This document shows, in pieces, positions 26,444 to 35,244 of a stretch of 64,000 nucleotides of DNA. The notes under the pieces are model-generated. The model made no database searches. It had not been told where the DNA came from and saw nothing but the letters and a program-made list of their open reading frames with translations. Origin of the DNA: Gorillibacterium timonense. Its GTDB lineage: Bacteria > Bacillota > Bacilli > Paenibacillales > NBRC-103111. The DNA lies in the NCBI RefSeq assembly GCF_001457415.1, contig NZ_LN881722.1, positions 248,001 through 312,000 on the forward strand, given 5' to 3'. Positions within the stretch are counted from its first letter, which is position 1, and every line of letters starts with the position of its first letter. The translations under genes were made by a program, and so were the position numbers.

Positions 26444-29431
26444 TCAAGGCTCCGATCCCCACGTCAAGGCCCCGGAGACATATCCAGGTGTGAGCGCACT
26501 GTCCGTATAGGCGGTAGCTGTGGAGTTGAAGGAATAGTCATCCGACTGAGAATAATTGCTCCAATCCGTCTTGGACATCCGGATCTGGATCTCTACGCTC
26601 TGCCCGGCGGCAAGAGTTCCCGCCGCGCTTGTGAAGCCGATTTCGGCATACGTGTCTGCCGTTGGCTTGGAGGTCGCCATCTTCACGAACGTTCCGGTGA
26701 CATTTGCGGTTCCCGCAGACGACCAGTCCACAAAGAAGTTTTGGGCTTTCTCACCGTTGATGGTGTAGTAATAGTGGATTTTGACGGTTGAGAGAGTGAT
26801 GGCGGTCGTTCCTGTGTTCGTCAATTTGATCCGCGGGCTCAGAGTGTTGGAGGTCGCGCTCAAGGTACCGTTGAACATCTGAACCTTGATGGCGCCGGGA
26901 GACGTCGTCGGTGTCGCAGTTGGCGTAGCGGTTGGAGTTGCAGTTGGCGTAGCCGTCGGTGTGGCCGTCGGAGTTACAGTCGGCGTAGCCGTTGGTGTGG
27001 CGGTTGGAGTTGCAGTCGGCGTAGCCGTTGGTGTGGCGGTTGGTGTGGCGGTTGGAGTTGCAGTTGGCGTAGCGGTTGGAGTTGCAGTCGGTGTAGCTGT
27101 CGGTGTCGCCGTTGGCGTAGCGGTCGGCGTAGGCGTCGGGTTGACCGGGTCGCCGTAGACGATGCCATGGCCGTTCGTGCCTACATAGACGCGGCCGAAC
27201 ACTTTCGGATCGCCGGTGATGGCGGAATTGGTCACGCCGTATTGATGCTGATCGTCGTTGATGCGCACCCAGCTTGCTCCGCCGTCAATGGAGCGGAAGA
27301 TGCCTCGCACTCCGTCGATCTTTGCGCTGGTGTATAGAGCCTTGTAGCTTTGGCCAGGAGCCGCCTTGCCGAATCCGATGACATCGGCTTCCTGTACATT
27401 GGTGAGCTTGGTGAAGCTGGCGCCGGAATTAGTGGAATGCCAGAGCCCGTACACGGTCTCCTCGTTGCCTCCGGCGAGCCAAATATCGCCCTCGATGCCG
27501 GCTACTGCTTTCAGATCGCCGGTATTCGGCAAGCCGGTAGCGGTTGTCGGGGCAAAGGTAGCTCCACCGTCCGTACTGATATAGAACTTGCCGTCGCCGA
27601 TGGCGTAGAATTTGGTTTTGTTTACCCGGTCCGAAGCGACCTTCGCCCCGATAGGCAGGCCTGTGGCGGCCGTCCAGGAGTTCCCACTCGACTTCGTGTA
27701 ATAGACTCCCGCGTCGGCAAGCGACCACACGATCGAGCTTCCATCGGCGGCCATGGCTACCGTGCCTCCGCCTTTCTTCGTCGTGGGTTGGCTGTTCGGC
27801 GTGTACCAGTTCGCCGCGCTGTCCCGGGAGAGCCCAAAGAGAATCTGGCTCGGATAATTGCTGTCATAGGTCCCGACACGGACGATAAAGGCCGGATCAA
27901 GCTCGGCGTAATCCATGCTGGCCGTGCTCTTCGGGTTGACGAGCATCTTCGCCGGAACCTTCGTGAGGTCATCGTGCCGGAAGCCGCTCACATCGAATAC
28001 GCCGCTGATGACGTGAGGGCCGATCGGAGTGCTGAGAAGCGAGGCGACGGCTGCTTCCTCGATTCCTTTGGCCATGACCGATATTTTGATCTTGCCGCCA
28101 TTGTCCCAGGCGGTCAGGTTATTGGTGCCATAGAGGGTGGCTCCGGTGCCGTACATCATGCGGTCGGAATTGAACGGGTCGATGGAGATGCCGCCGATCA
28201 TCCAGCCGAGCTTGGGCGAAATCTCAGGCGGAGAAGGATTGGTGGCGAAATCGAGCCAAGGAGCTGCCGATATGTCCAAGGTGTAGCGGAACGAGCGGTT
28301 CGGGTAGCCGTTCCAATCCCAGATCGGGGTCCAGGTGGCGCCGCCGTCCGTGCTGCGGTACATCTTCTCATCCGGCCACCAGGCGTTCATGGACGAAACC
28401 ATCACGGTGTTCGGATGCTGAGGATCGACAGCGAGTCCGCCGTATCCAAACCAATTGTCTTCGCTATTGGAGTTAACGGGGCTAATGTTCGTCCAAGCTC
28501 CGGTAGCGGTGTTCAGCTTCCATACTTGGCCTTTGCTGCCGCCGTAGGGGCCGACATCGTTGCTGTAATTGACGTACAACGTGCCGTTCGAGCCAAGCAC
28601 GCCGTGATGGGGAAGGAAGCCCGTCGGCTGTCCGGGGATCGCCTGCCAGGTGGCGCCGCCGTCCGTACTGCGGAAAATATTGTTCGTGAGATCGGCAACC
28701 CCGACATAGATCGTCTGGCTGCCATTTCCTGCAGAGCCGGTCGATTTGTCAAAGGTGATCCAGGAGATCCCCATGATGTCGCCTTGGTACGAATCTCCTG
28801 GGACAGGAATATACGTGCCCGGATTCGGGAAGCTGGTGACCTTGCTCCAGGTTTGCCCGTAATTGACGCTCTTCCACAGACCGTTGCCGCTGCGGGCGCC
28901 CAGATACAAGATGTTGTTCTTGTTTGGGTCGATGACCAGGCGTTCTCCCATGGAACGACCCGGCATGTTCCCGCCGACTTTAAACGGCAGCGGGGAGGAG
29001 ACGAACGAATTCCCCTTGTCGGTGGAGATGAGCACCTGACCGTTCTTCTTGTCCCAATCATTGGTATACATGCCGGTCAGCAGATAGAGACGGTTGGTTT
29101 CGACCGGATCGGTGGCGAGGGCATCGATGCCGTTCTTGTTCCAGTCCTCCCAGCCGACAAAGTTGGTGAGCTGGGTCCAACTGCTATCGGTCGGATTCCA
29201 GCGGTAAGCGCCGCCCATGTCGGTCCGGGCATAGATCAGATCCCGTTCGGATTCGTTGAAGATGATGCCGGGGATGAAGCCGCCTCCCGCTCCGGTGTTG
29301 GCGTTATTCCAAGTATAAGCTTCGCTTGGAGCTGCTTGTGCGGCTGGAACTAGCTGAGAGAATGAGGTTCCGATCAGGGCCGCTGCGAGAAGCAAGAGGG
29401 CGACGGGTTTTCGGTTTTTATTACGTACCAT
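26444..29431 (-). CDS. Secreted xyloglucanase: GH74 plus CBM3
   Basis: This 995-residue enzyme should cut the beta-1,4-glucan backbone of xyloglucan outside the cell. After a signal peptide (cleavage near AQA-APS) comes a GH74 double beta-propeller (about residues 36-755). Catalytic Asp regions are [12 protein letters not shown] and [11 protein letters not shown], and many Asp-box-like turns (STDGGATW) recur. A Thr-Pro-rich linker (about 758-840; repeated TPTA) joins a C-terminal CBM3 (about 845-995; [12 protein letters not shown]), which binds cellulose. AGAGGAGGAG precedes the ATG. Promoter and a cre-like site lie at 29837-29885, about 400 bases upstream, with a family-2 repeat in the leader. 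Confidence 0.95.
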   Translation of the reverse strand: MVRNKNRKPVALLLLAAALIGTSFSQLVPAAQAAPSEAYTWNNANTGAGGGFIPGIIFNESERDLIYARTDMGGAYRWNPTDSSWTQLTNFVGWEDWNKNGIDALATDPVETNRLYLLTGMYTNDWDKKNGQVLISTDKGNSFVSSPLPFKVGGNMPGRSMGERLVIDPNKNNILYLGARSGNGLWKSVNYGQTWSKVTSFPNPGTYIPVPGDSYQGDIMGISWITFDKSTGSAGNGSQTIYVGVADLTNNIFRSTDGGATWQAIPGQPTGFLPHHGVLGSNGTLYVNYSNDVGPYGGSKGQVWKLNTATGAWTNISPVNSNSEDNWFGYGGLAVDPQHPNTVMVSSMNAWWPDEKMYRSTDGGATWTPIWDWNGYPNRSFRYTLDISAAPWLDFATNPSPPEISPKLGWMIGGISIDPFNSDRMMYGTGATLYGTNNLTAWDNGGKIKISVMAKGIEEAAVASLLSTPIGPHVISGVFDVSGFRHDDLTKVPAKMLVNPKSTASMDYAELDPAFIVRVGTYDSNYPSQILFGLSRDSAANWYTPNSQPTTKKGGGTVAMAADGSSIVWSLADAGVYYTKSSGNSWTAATGLPIGAKVASDRVNKTKFYAIGDGKFYISTDGGATFAPTTATGLPNTGDLKAVAGIEGDIWLAGGNEETVYGLWHSTNSGASFTKLTNVQEADVIGFGKAAPGQSYKALYTSAKIDGVRGIFRSIDGGASWVRINDDQHQYGVTNSAITGDPKVFGRVYVGTNGHGIVYGDPVNPTPTPTATPTATPTATPTATPTATPTATPTATPTATPTATPTATPTATPTATPTVTPTATPTATPTATPTATPTATPTTSPGAIKVQMFNGTLSATSNTLSPRIKLTNTGTTAITLSTVKIHYYYTINGEKAQNFFVDWSSAGTANVTGTFVKMATSKPTADTYAEIGFTSAAGTLAAGQSVEIQIRMSKTDWSNYSQSDDYSFNSTATAYTDSALTPGYVSGALTWGSEP
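26905..27148 (-). repeat. Tandem repeat coding the TPTA linker
   Basis: Six- to thirty-base units based on GGCGTAGCGGTTGGAGTT are repeated through this stretch on the plus strand and encode [11 protein letters not shown] on the minus strand. Length variation between strains is expected from slippage. Confidence 0.85.
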
Positions 29432-29470
29432 GAATTCTCCTCCTCTGTAAGGTGTGATTCGGTTTTCAAC

Positions 29471-29600
29471 TAGAGCGTGTCTTCAAACCCCTGGTATGGC
29501 CCAAGTACGAAAAAAATTGCTTGAGCTAGAACGGTTTTCCCTTTCATCAGGCGGTCTCTTCCCAGTTGAATCCTGAATTCGAGTTTGAAGACACGCTCCA
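29471..29600 (+). repeat. Family-2 inverted-terminal repeat, copy 2
   Basis: The ends are CTAGAGCGTGTCTTCAAAC and GTTTGAAGACACGCTCC. It lies between the xyloglucanase promoter and its start codon and would form a large hairpin in the leader RNA. Confidence 0.85.
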
Positions 29601-29836
29601 AATGGACGAAACACTAGCCTGGACTGCGTGCTTCTTCGCATCACTCCCCATCATCAGCTGCATCGGGTACAAGCGCTTAAGGATACGGACAAGCCGTAGC
29701 AATAGGGTAACGCCTATCCCGGATAGCTGATGGCTGCGGGGCAGGAGGACTCCGGAATCGAACACCAAACGCCTTTTAGAAAGCGCATACATTTCTCGTT
29801 CTTAAAAAAGGCGGTCGGAGTTCAAAAGAAGGGTTA
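29601..29836. other. Remainder of the xyloglucanase leader
   Basis: This 236-base stretch shows no supportable gene, only short accidental frames. It should be transcribed as part of the long xyloglucanase leader. Confidence 0.5.
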
Positions 29837-29852
29837 CCGATAACGCTTTCAT
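29837..29852 (-). promoter_or_regulatory. cre-like operator at the xyloglucanase promoter
   Basis: On the minus strand ATGAAAGCGTTATCGG fits the catabolite-responsive element WTGNAANCGNWWNCAW at 14 of 16 positions. It begins four bases after the -10 box, where CcpA binding would block transcription. Confidence 0.7.
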
Positions 29853-29856
29853 GTCC

Positions 29857-29885
29857 ATACTAGCAATCAATTTCCAATTTGTAAA
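29857..29885 (-). promoter_or_regulatory. Sigma-A promoter of the xyloglucanase gene
   Basis: On the minus strand TTTACA and TAGTAT are 17 bases apart. The predicted transcript has a leader of about 420 bases before the ATG at 29431. Confidence 0.72.
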
Positions 29886-30304
29886 CAGCTATTTTACCTA
29901 ATGTTGGAATTTTGTCCTCTCCCAAGAAACAGAGTGCCGAAAAACGGATGCAACTGTTCGCGAGGCGTGCACATCGGAGCAAACATCGCCCGACGATAAT
30001 GGAAATTGCGCCGCTGTCCTGTTGGACTCACTAGCTTTTTCTTAAGAAAAGTCCAAAAGACCTGTTTGATACGAGCGGAAAGTGGGTAAGTGATGCTATC
30101 TTCCATTCCAGTTCGTGTAAAAATTTGCCGAAAGGAGGAACACCACCTTCCGTAGACATCTCTGATCTGCCAAGCTAGCGTTTTATTACCCGTCCGAATT
30201 GCTCGACCGCCATCTATGAAAAATTTTTTTACCCCCTCTTAAAAACATTTATAGAAATATCGAAATTTAACGCCATTTTGTGACAAACATCCTTGCTTAT
30301 TGCG

Positions 30305-30313
30305 TGATATGAT
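30305..30313 (+). promoter_or_regulatory. Extended -10 promoter of the riboswitch transcript
   Basis: TGATATGAT combines a TG extension with TATGAT (30308-30313), about 14-20 bases before the riboswitch. No good -35 is seen at 17 bases; TTGTGA is farther upstream. Confidence 0.45.
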
Positions 30314-30326
30314 AGAACAATCAATA

Positions 30327-30420
30327 AGCCGAAGTCAGTTAAAGGCAAACCTAGCTGAAAAGCAGGGACGCAAAGTCACAGGTCTACGGTACCCCATACT
30401 AGGACGGCTGGACTGCCTGG
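30327..30420 (+). promoter_or_regulatory. Cyclic di-GMP-I (GEMM) riboswitch
   Basis: The conserved core GGCAAACC is followed by a stem CCTAGCT / AGCAGG closed by a GAAA tetraloop, then GGGACGCAAAG, the hallmark of class I c-di-GMP aptamers. Next comes a CAGGTCTAC segment and a second arm ending AGGACGGCTGG-ACTGCC, like the family's tetraloop-receptor arm. CAGTT (30336) can pair with GACTG (30411) to close the base stem. The first start codon follows about 30 bases later, and no terminator hairpin is evident, so control may act on translation (GGAGGG at 30437). The regulated gene encodes a SinI-like peptide. Confidence 0.88.
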
Positions 30421-30449
30421 AGATCGGACCTACATGGAGGGAATATCCA

Positions 30450-30593
30450 ATGAACCAGCCCATCCAAGCAAACGCCGATGATTTTGACCAGGAATGGATC
30501 GACTTGATTCATGAAGCATACGAAATGGGAATCTCCTTCGATGAAGTGAAGGACTTTTTCCAGCGCCCCAATCGGATGCCTATCGCCCTGTAG
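30450..30593 (+). CDS. SinI-like anti-repressor peptide (47 aa)
   Basis: The 47-residue protein contains DDFDQEWIDLIHEAYEMGIS and then FDEVKDFFQ, which closely follows the B. subtilis SinI helix (LDQEWVELMVEAKEANIS, EEIRKYL). SinI binds the biofilm repressor SinR through this segment and inactivates it. The rest of the peptide (RPNRMPIAL) differs. The ATG at 30450 follows GGAGGG. No SinR gene lies beside it in the window, so its partner would be elsewhere. A c-di-GMP riboswitch directly upstream suggests its level follows the second messenger. Confidence 0.82.
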   Translation: MNQPIQANADDFDQEWIDLIHEAYEMGISFDEVKDFFQRPNRMPIAL

Positions 30594-30764
30594 CCCTGTC
30601 TCCCTAATGCATGATCGACACCCATACATACAGCGGCCCCGCATATCGGACTGTATCCCCCATGGAGACCTACATGGCTGGAGCAGTCTATTTATTTTCT
30701 TGGCTGCCATTCTATTAGTCTCATTCTGATAAAGGATACGATAAGCGGAAGGGAGAGAAAGCAG

Positions 30765-31880
30765 ATGAGGATTGGAGTTCCGAAGGAAATCAAGAACAAC
30801 GAAAACCGGGTAGGAATGACTCCCGGTACGGTAGAAGCTTATATCGCGGCCGGTCATGAGGTGGCGGTGCAAAGCGGAGCGGGGCTTGGCGCTGGACTTA
30901 CTGATGATGAATATGCCCGATCGGGAGCCTTCCTTGTCCCGTCTCCTAAGGACGCATGGGCCGCGGACATGGTGGTGAAGGTGAAGGAGCCGCTGCCGGA
31001 GGAGTATGCCTTCTTCCGCAAGGGTCAGGTTCTCTACACCTATCTGCATCTTGCGCCGGAGCACAGCCTTACCCAAGCTCTTGTCGAATCGGAAGTTACG
31101 GCCGTCGCCTATGAAACCATTCAGCGGGAAGACGGAAGCCTGCCCCTGCTCGTCCCCATGAGCGAGGTAGCGGGTCGAATGGCGGTGCAGATCGGAGGTC
31201 ACTTCCTCGAAAAAGCGCATGGAGGCAAAGGAATCCTCCTCGGCGGAGTGCCCGGTGTGGCTCCGGGCCGTGTCGTCATCGTAGGCGGGGGTGTTGTGGG
31301 AACGCAGGCGGCCAAGATAGCCGTCGGAATGGGGGCGGACGTATCGATTTTGGATCGGAGCGTCGACAGACTTCGCCAGTTGGACGATCTTTTTCGCGGG
31401 CGCGTCAAGACGATCGCCTCCGGCAACGCGGCTATCGCGGAGGCCGTCCGTTCGGCGGATCTGTTGATCGGGGCTGTTCTGATCCCGGGAGCGCGAGCTC
31501 CTCGACTCGTGAAAGAGGAGATGGTCGCCTCGATGGAACCAGGCTCGGTCATCGTCGATGTGGCCATCGATCAAGGCGGGTCGATCGAGACGATCGACCG
31601 GATCACGACTCATGACCATCCGACGTACGTCAAGCACGGGGTGCTTCATTATGCGGTAGCCAATATGCCGGGGGCGGTTCCGCGCACATCCACGATCGCG
31701 TTAACCAATGCCACCCTGGAGTACGGCCTGCAGATCGCCGAGAAAGGAGTCCGGGAAGCGGCCCGGGAGAGCGCCGCAATCGCAAAGGGGGTTAATGTTA
31801 CCGGAGGGCATGTGACCTACCGGGCGGTAGCGGATGCTCATGGTTACGCGCATACCGAAATCGCGGAGATTCTGTTCTGA
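30765..31880 (+). CDS. ald: Alanine dehydrogenase
   Basis: The 371-residue enzyme oxidatively deaminates L-alanine to pyruvate and ammonia with NAD. It has the N-terminal signature [17 protein letters not shown] and Lys in [12 protein letters not shown] and His in LYTYLHLAP for substrate binding. The Rossmann loop is [13 protein letters not shown], and the closing block is [13 protein letters not shown]. Length is exactly that of Ald. GAAGGGAGAG precedes the ATG. In Bacillus the enzyme serves growth on alanine and sporulation. An Lrp/AsnC-type gene lies 320 bases downstream in opposite direction and may control it. Confidence 0.96.
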   Translation: MRIGVPKEIKNNENRVGMTPGTVEAYIAAGHEVAVQSGAGLGAGLTDDEYARSGAFLVPSPKDAWAADMVVKVKEPLPEEYAFFRKGQVLYTYLHLAPEHSLTQALVESEVTAVAYETIQREDGSLPLLVPMSEVAGRMAVQIGGHFLEKAHGGKGILLGGVPGVAPGRVVIVGGGVVGTQAAKIAVGMGADVSILDRSVDRLRQLDDLFRGRVKTIASGNAAIAEAVRSADLLIGAVLIPGARAPRLVKEEMVASMEPGSVIVDVAIDQGGSIETIDRITTHDHPTYVKHGVLHYAVANMPGAVPRTSTIALTNATLEYGLQIAEKGVREAARESAAIAKGVNVTGGHVTYRAVADAHGYAHTEIAEILF

Positions 31881-31931
31881 AGCGAGAGGGGATGCGTTGC
31901 ATTGTACTCTGAATCTGTGCATAATAAAGAC

Positions 31932-31972
31932 AATAGCATTATGATAATGATTATCATTATCATAATGCTATT
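31932..31972. promoter_or_regulatory. 41-base perfect palindrome containing a perfect Fur box
   Basis: The arms are complementary over 20 bases on each side of one central base. TGATAATGATTATCA (31942-31956) matches the Bacillus 7-1-7 Fur box TGATAAT-N-ATTATCA at every position, and an overlapping near-match follows. It is 50 bases after the ald stop and followed by TTTCTTATT, so it may also, or instead, be the ald terminator. The gene it could control is the small one at 32034. Confidence 0.6.
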
Positions 31973-32033
31973 TCTTATTCGCCACTGCCGAGCCATGGAA
32001 TCTTTACTTATGTATAAAGGGGCTTGATGACCG

Positions 32034-32186
32034 ATGAGAACGAAACTGCTGAGGACGCGCTTATCTCTTGATGACTACCTGGACATGTTGAACCTGGCAA
32101 TCCGTTTGGGAGACAAGGAGTGGCAGAAGGAAATCACCGCCAAGCTTGAGGAACTGACCTCTCATCAAACGGAAGCGGGCGCATGA
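32034..32186 (+). CDS. Small helical hypothetical protein (50 aa)
   Basis: The 50-residue frame begins MRTKLLRTRLSLDDYLDML and continues with LGDKEWQKEITAKLEEL, predicted as two helices. AAAGGGG lies 11 bases before the ATG, which is long but workable. An overlapping 14-codon frame from an ATG at 32027 lies nearer to that site. There is no signal peptide or cysteine. It stands between the Fur-box palindrome and the Lrp-like gene. The family is not recognised. Confidence 0.5.
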   Translation: MRTKLLRTRLSLDDYLDMLNLAIRLGDKEWQKEITAKLEELTSHQTEAGA

Positions 32187-32203
32187 CGGGGACGGAGAAT
32201 CCG

Positions 32204-32683
32204 TCACAAGCGGATTCCCGTCGGTGTCTTGTAGCTCTTCAGCATCACTTGGCAGTCTACATGCGTGACGCCGGCAAGGGTGTAGAGCTTCTCAGCCAGG
32301 AACTGCTCCATCTCCCGGCTGTCCCGGAATAAACCATGTACATGCAGCTTGCTCGGACCGGTCATATGATAGAGGCTGGTTACAAACGGATCGTCTTTAA
32401 GCAGATCCGCGACTTCAAGCAGCAGATGCGGCTCCACATCTACGTAAAAAAAGGCGGACACGCCGATTCCAATCTTCTCTGCATTGATGACGGCGGTAAA
32501 GCGCTCAATCACGCCTTCTTCGATCAGCATGTTGATCCGGGATTGAACGGATACCCGGGACAATCCGATTTCTCTCGCCAAGTCAGTGTAAGATATTCTC
32601 CCATTTCTATGAAGAGAAACAATGATTTTTCGGTCTATTTCATCAATAGCGAACACGTCGGAGTCATGTTGAGATTTATTCAT
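32204..32683 (-). CDS. Lrp/AsnC-family transcriptional regulator
   Basis: The 159-residue protein has an N-terminal winged helix ([35 protein letters not shown]) and a C-terminal ligand-binding RAM domain ([35 protein letters not shown]). These regulators usually bind an amino acid as octamers and act on nearby genes. AAGGAGATAAGGGT precedes the ATG. It lies next to ald in convergent orientation, as in bacteria where an Lrp-type protein responds to alanine, so control of ald is likely but not shown. Confidence 0.93.
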   Translation of the reverse strand: MNKSQHDSDVFAIDEIDRKIIVSLHRNGRISYTDLAREIGLSRVSVQSRINMLIEEGVIERFTAVINAEKIGIGVSAFFYVDVEPHLLLEVADLLKDDPFVTSLYHMTGPSKLHVHGLFRDSREMEQFLAEKLYTLAGVTHVDCQVMLKSYKTPTGIRL

Positions 32684-32904
32684 ACCCTTATCTCCTTATC
32701 GTCTACTTTTACAAATTGCCGCCTGTTTTCAGGAATGGCTTACTTTATGATCTAATATAACTCGAAAGAAACAGCGGTAGCAATGGTTAATTTGGACGAT
32801 AACGGAATTTTTGATAGGTTTGCCAGGAGTGATTGACTTTTCTTTTCATGTTATGATATCTATCATATATGGGGATTGGCGAAAATGCAACGAACGAGCG
32901 GAGA

Positions 32905-32949
32905 ATAAAAAAGACTGCAGCTTTGGTGGATTTCCCACCGGCTGCAGTC
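32905..32949 (-). terminator. Terminator of the acidic-protein gene
   Basis: Arms GACTGCAG and CTGCAGTC with inner GGTGG/CCACC form the stem. On the minus strand a T-run (TTTTTT) follows. The rest of the 32684-32990 gap shows only a possible plus-strand promoter (TTGACT, TATCTA, spacing 18) with no gene behind it. Confidence 0.85.
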
Positions 32950-32990
32950 CTGTCCGTAAGATCGAAAGAAAAGAGATGAATCCGTATCGG

Positions 32991-33278
32991 TTACTCCGCT
33001 TCGAGGGCTTCTGCCTCTACCTCCGTAACGGCAGCGGCTTCCTGTTCAGCGGCTTCTTCCTCCGTAACCGCTTCCAATACTGCCGCATCTTCCTCTAGGA
33101 CGACCGGGGCTTCTTCGGCCTCCTCGGCAATCGCGTCGACTTCTGCAGCGGCTTCTTCCAGCTCAACTTCCGCCGCCTCAGCCGTTACCTCTTGGTCGTC
33201 TTCCTCCAATTCCAAAGCAATTTCTTGTTCTTCTTCGGAGTCTTGCACAGCGGACAGGACTTCTTCTTCTTGGCTCAT
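32991..33278 (-). CDS. Extremely acidic disordered protein (95 aa)
   Basis: The 95-residue protein is made only of Met, Ser, Gln, Glu, Val, Leu, Ala, Asp, Ile, Thr and Pro. By my count it has 34 Glu and 5 Asp, with no Lys, Arg, His, Cys, Gly, Asn or aromatic residue. The sequence is a run of EEA/AEA/EEE blocks, predicted disordered or helical when bound. AAAGGAGAG lies before the ATG, and a strong terminator follows the stop, so expression is likely. It may bind a basic partner or metal ions, but no function can be assigned. Mass and gel behaviour would be anomalous. Confidence 0.8.
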   Translation of the reverse strand: MSQEEEVLSAVQDSEEEQEIALELEEDDQEVTAEAAEVELEEAAAEVDAIAEEAEEAPVVLEEDAAVLEAVTEEEAAEQEAAAVTEVEAEALEAE

Positions 33279-33409
33279 CGTTATCTCTCCTTTCGGTTGA
33301 TTACTTCAAGTGTATAGCCTGGCCATTGGGCCCACAAGAGGGGCAAAATGTCGAGCCCAGCTTTATTTTCCCCCACCTTTCGAGTCATGTGAACGCGTTT
33401 GGCGATTGG

Positions 33410-33438
33410 TTGGACATGCTGTCTGTCCTTGGTATAAT
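33410..33438 (+). promoter_or_regulatory. Sigma-A promoter of the HTH-TPR gene
   Basis: TTGGAC (33410-33415) and a perfect TATAAT (33433-33438) are 17 bases apart. The leader before the TTG start at 33467 is about 20 bases. Confidence 0.82.
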
Positions 33439-33466
33439 GGAAGAATCAAACAAAGGAGATTGATTA

Positions 33467-34873
33467 TTGTCGATTATGGCAAATTGTGATATTCGCAGCA
33501 GGATTGAAGCGGAGATGGCCGTTCGCGGCATGACCTTTTCCCAACTGGCCCATGAATCGGGCGTGAACCGCGGAGTATTCAGTGCGATCTTCAATCGTAA
33601 TCCCCCGAAGCCGATGTCGATCCATCAGCTCGATTTGATCGCCGCCGCTTTGAGGCAGCCGGAGGGCTGGCTCTATGATCTCTATGTAGACGAATGCTTT
33701 CAAGGCGGAAGGAACCATTGGAAGCGCACCAAAATGGTTTTGCTGCGGTGCGTGGAGCTGGAACGGGCTGATCTCATCGATCGGATTCTCGTTCTTCTCA
33801 TGGAGGACCCTACGCATACCCATGAAGTCTTCGATTTTGCGGAGAAACTGTATGCCGAGGGACAGCGGAAGCCGTCGATCCCTTTTTACCGTTGTGTGGC
33901 CGAGAATGAAATCAAGCAGCATTCCGAACGGCTGATCATCAGTCAATACAAATGGTTTCGGGCGCGCATCGGGGATGATCTCGAAGAGAATCGGGCAGCC
34001 GCCCTGCAATTTTCCCCCTTTCGGAAAAGACTGCCCGTGCCCGATCAGGTGGAGGGCTTGCTGCAGTTGGCCTTCATTTCGTTCCATCTGCACAAGTGGG
34101 ATGAGGTCATGGGGCTCGCCGACGAGATGAGAGCCTTGCTGGCCATCATCCGAAGAGACCAAAACGACCGTAAACAGAAGGGGCTGCCAGAGGAGCGGCT
34201 CTCGGCTGAGCGTCATCTCGCGGTGTACATCGGACACAGCTTCCTTCTGAAAGCCAGCGCGCTCAAATGGCTGGGCCGCTATGAGGAGGCACTCGCATCG
34301 ATTCAAGCGTATGAGGAGTCGGAGGATGGCGACGGACTAGATGAAGCCGGCCTCAACGAAGTGGAACGCTTCCGGCTCTATGCCGAAGCGAACCGGTTGA
34401 ATTTGCACGTACTGATGGGCCGCTTGGAGCATTTGCCCCGTTACGTCGACTACTTGGATCACCATCCGGAGATTTGGCTGACCGGTTTTTTGTCGATCAT
34501 GGTTGCCGTAAACCGCCACCGGTTTCAGATTGATGACATTCTGACGCATTATCAGGATCATATCGATGCTGTAAAACCGCTGAATTCCGCCGATATACAT
34601 ACGGAGGGGAACTTTCCCTTTCAAATGGATCAAAGCGCCCGGCTCAGCTGCCAGCTTGCGATCTATTCGTTCCGGCTTGCTCGCTATCCGGAGGGAATGG
34701 AGTGGCTCCTGCACACCTTGCGCCGGTCCTTATCCGCCAACAACCGCGGCCTGGCGCTTTTGTGTGCAGCCTATTATGAACAGTATCGAGAGAAGGCGGA
34801 CGCCGAACAACGGGCTGCTTTCCGAGTTCTTTTGCACGACATTACCGAACATCCAGAAGTTTTTCTTTGTTAG
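33467..34873 (+). CDS. HTH-TPR regulator resembling RNPP/Rap-type proteins
   Basis: The 468-residue protein has a Cro/C1-type helix-turn-helix (about residues 8-65; MTFSQLAHESGVNRGVFSAI), then about 380 residues of helical pairs typical of TPR repeats (HSFLLKASALKWLGRYEEAL; LACQ-like pairs). HTH plus TPR is the plan of peptide-sensing RNPP regulators such as PlcR and Rgg, and the TPR part recalls Rap phosphatases. TTG at 33467 has AAAGGAG eight bases before; the ATG at 33476 is too distant. The next gene, 75 bases on, is Spo0E-like. No obvious secreted signal peptide is encoded beside it. Confidence 0.8.
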   Translation: MSIMANCDIRSRIEAEMAVRGMTFSQLAHESGVNRGVFSAIFNRNPPKPMSIHQLDLIAAALRQPEGWLYDLYVDECFQGGRNHWKRTKMVLLRCVELERADLIDRILVLLMEDPTHTHEVFDFAEKLYAEGQRKPSIPFYRCVAENEIKQHSERLIISQYKWFRARIGDDLEENRAAALQFSPFRKRLPVPDQVEGLLQLAFISFHLHKWDEVMGLADEMRALLAIIRRDQNDRKQKGLPEERLSAERHLAVYIGHSFLLKASALKWLGRYEEALASIQAYEESEDGDGLDEAGLNEVERFRLYAEANRLNLHVLMGRLEHLPRYVDYLDHHPEIWLTGFLSIMVAVNRHRFQIDDILTHYQDHIDAVKPLNSADIHTEGNFPFQMDQSARLSCQLAIYSFRLARYPEGMEWLLHTLRRSLSANNRGLALLCAAYYEQYREKADAEQRAAFRVLLHDITEHPEVFLC

Positions 34874-34948
34874 CGAATAAATTATTTTATCAGTTGGGTA
34901 TCCTCCGCTAAAATGGACACAACTACAAAATATGGGAGTTAACACGTT

Positions 34949-35173
34949 TTGAATACAATCCTGAACCAAATTGAAGAAACGCGCCAAGAGATGATGGAGC
35001 TGGCCAATCGTTATGGCATGAGAGACAGCCGAGTGCTGGACAAGTCCTGCGAATTAGATGAGCTGTTGAATAAATATGAGAAGATCAAGAAGAGAATCGC
35101 CTGCTTCAAAGCAAGGGAAATGTCCTATAACCTCGTGAAGGGCGTATTCGGTCAAAAAGTTTGTGAAGGCTGA
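34949..35173 (+). CDS. Spo0E-family aspartyl-phosphate phosphatase
   Basis: The 74-residue protein has the two-helix Spo0E pattern: ILNQIEETRQEMMELANRYG, a loop, then VLDKSCELDELLNKYEK with the S-x-E-L-D motif. Spo0E-type proteins remove phosphate from Spo0A~P and delay sporulation. A C-terminal extension (REMSYNLVKGVFGQKVCEG) is longer than usual. TTG start follows GGGAG at about ten bases. It lies directly behind the HTH-TPR regulator and is likely its partner or co-transcribed target. A terminator follows. Confidence 0.85.
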   Translation: MNTILNQIEETRQEMMELANRYGMRDSRVLDKSCELDELLNKYEKIKKRIACFKAREMSYNLVKGVFGQKVCEG

Positions 35174-35244
35174 GTGCCAGACGAATCCGCACCACCTCGT
35201 ACAAAGGCAAGAGTCGAGGCTCGTAATTATAGCAAAATGGGGAT

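Noticed and set aside
26905-27148. Possible CRISPR-like repeats
   Set aside because: Repeats are contiguous, of mixed unit length and in frame with a Thr-Pro linker. There are no spacers or cas genes.
27350-29353. A 667-codon open frame on the plus strand opposite the xyloglucanase gene
   Set aside because: It mirrors the codon pattern of a GC-rich gene, has no ribosome-binding site, signal or domain, and the minus strand encodes an obvious GH74 enzyme.
29547-29792. An 81-codon minus-strand frame
   Set aside because: It begins in the xyloglucanase leader and runs into the family-2 repeat, with no ribosome-binding site.
30399-31649. A 416-codon minus-strand frame over the SinI-like and ald genes
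   Set aside because: It is antisense to ald, crosses the riboswitch, and shows no domain.
32027-32071. A 14-codon leader peptide overlapping the 32034 gene
   Set aside because: AAAGGGG lies at usable spacing, but the frame has no regulatory codon run and may be accidental. It is mentioned only as a possible competitor start.
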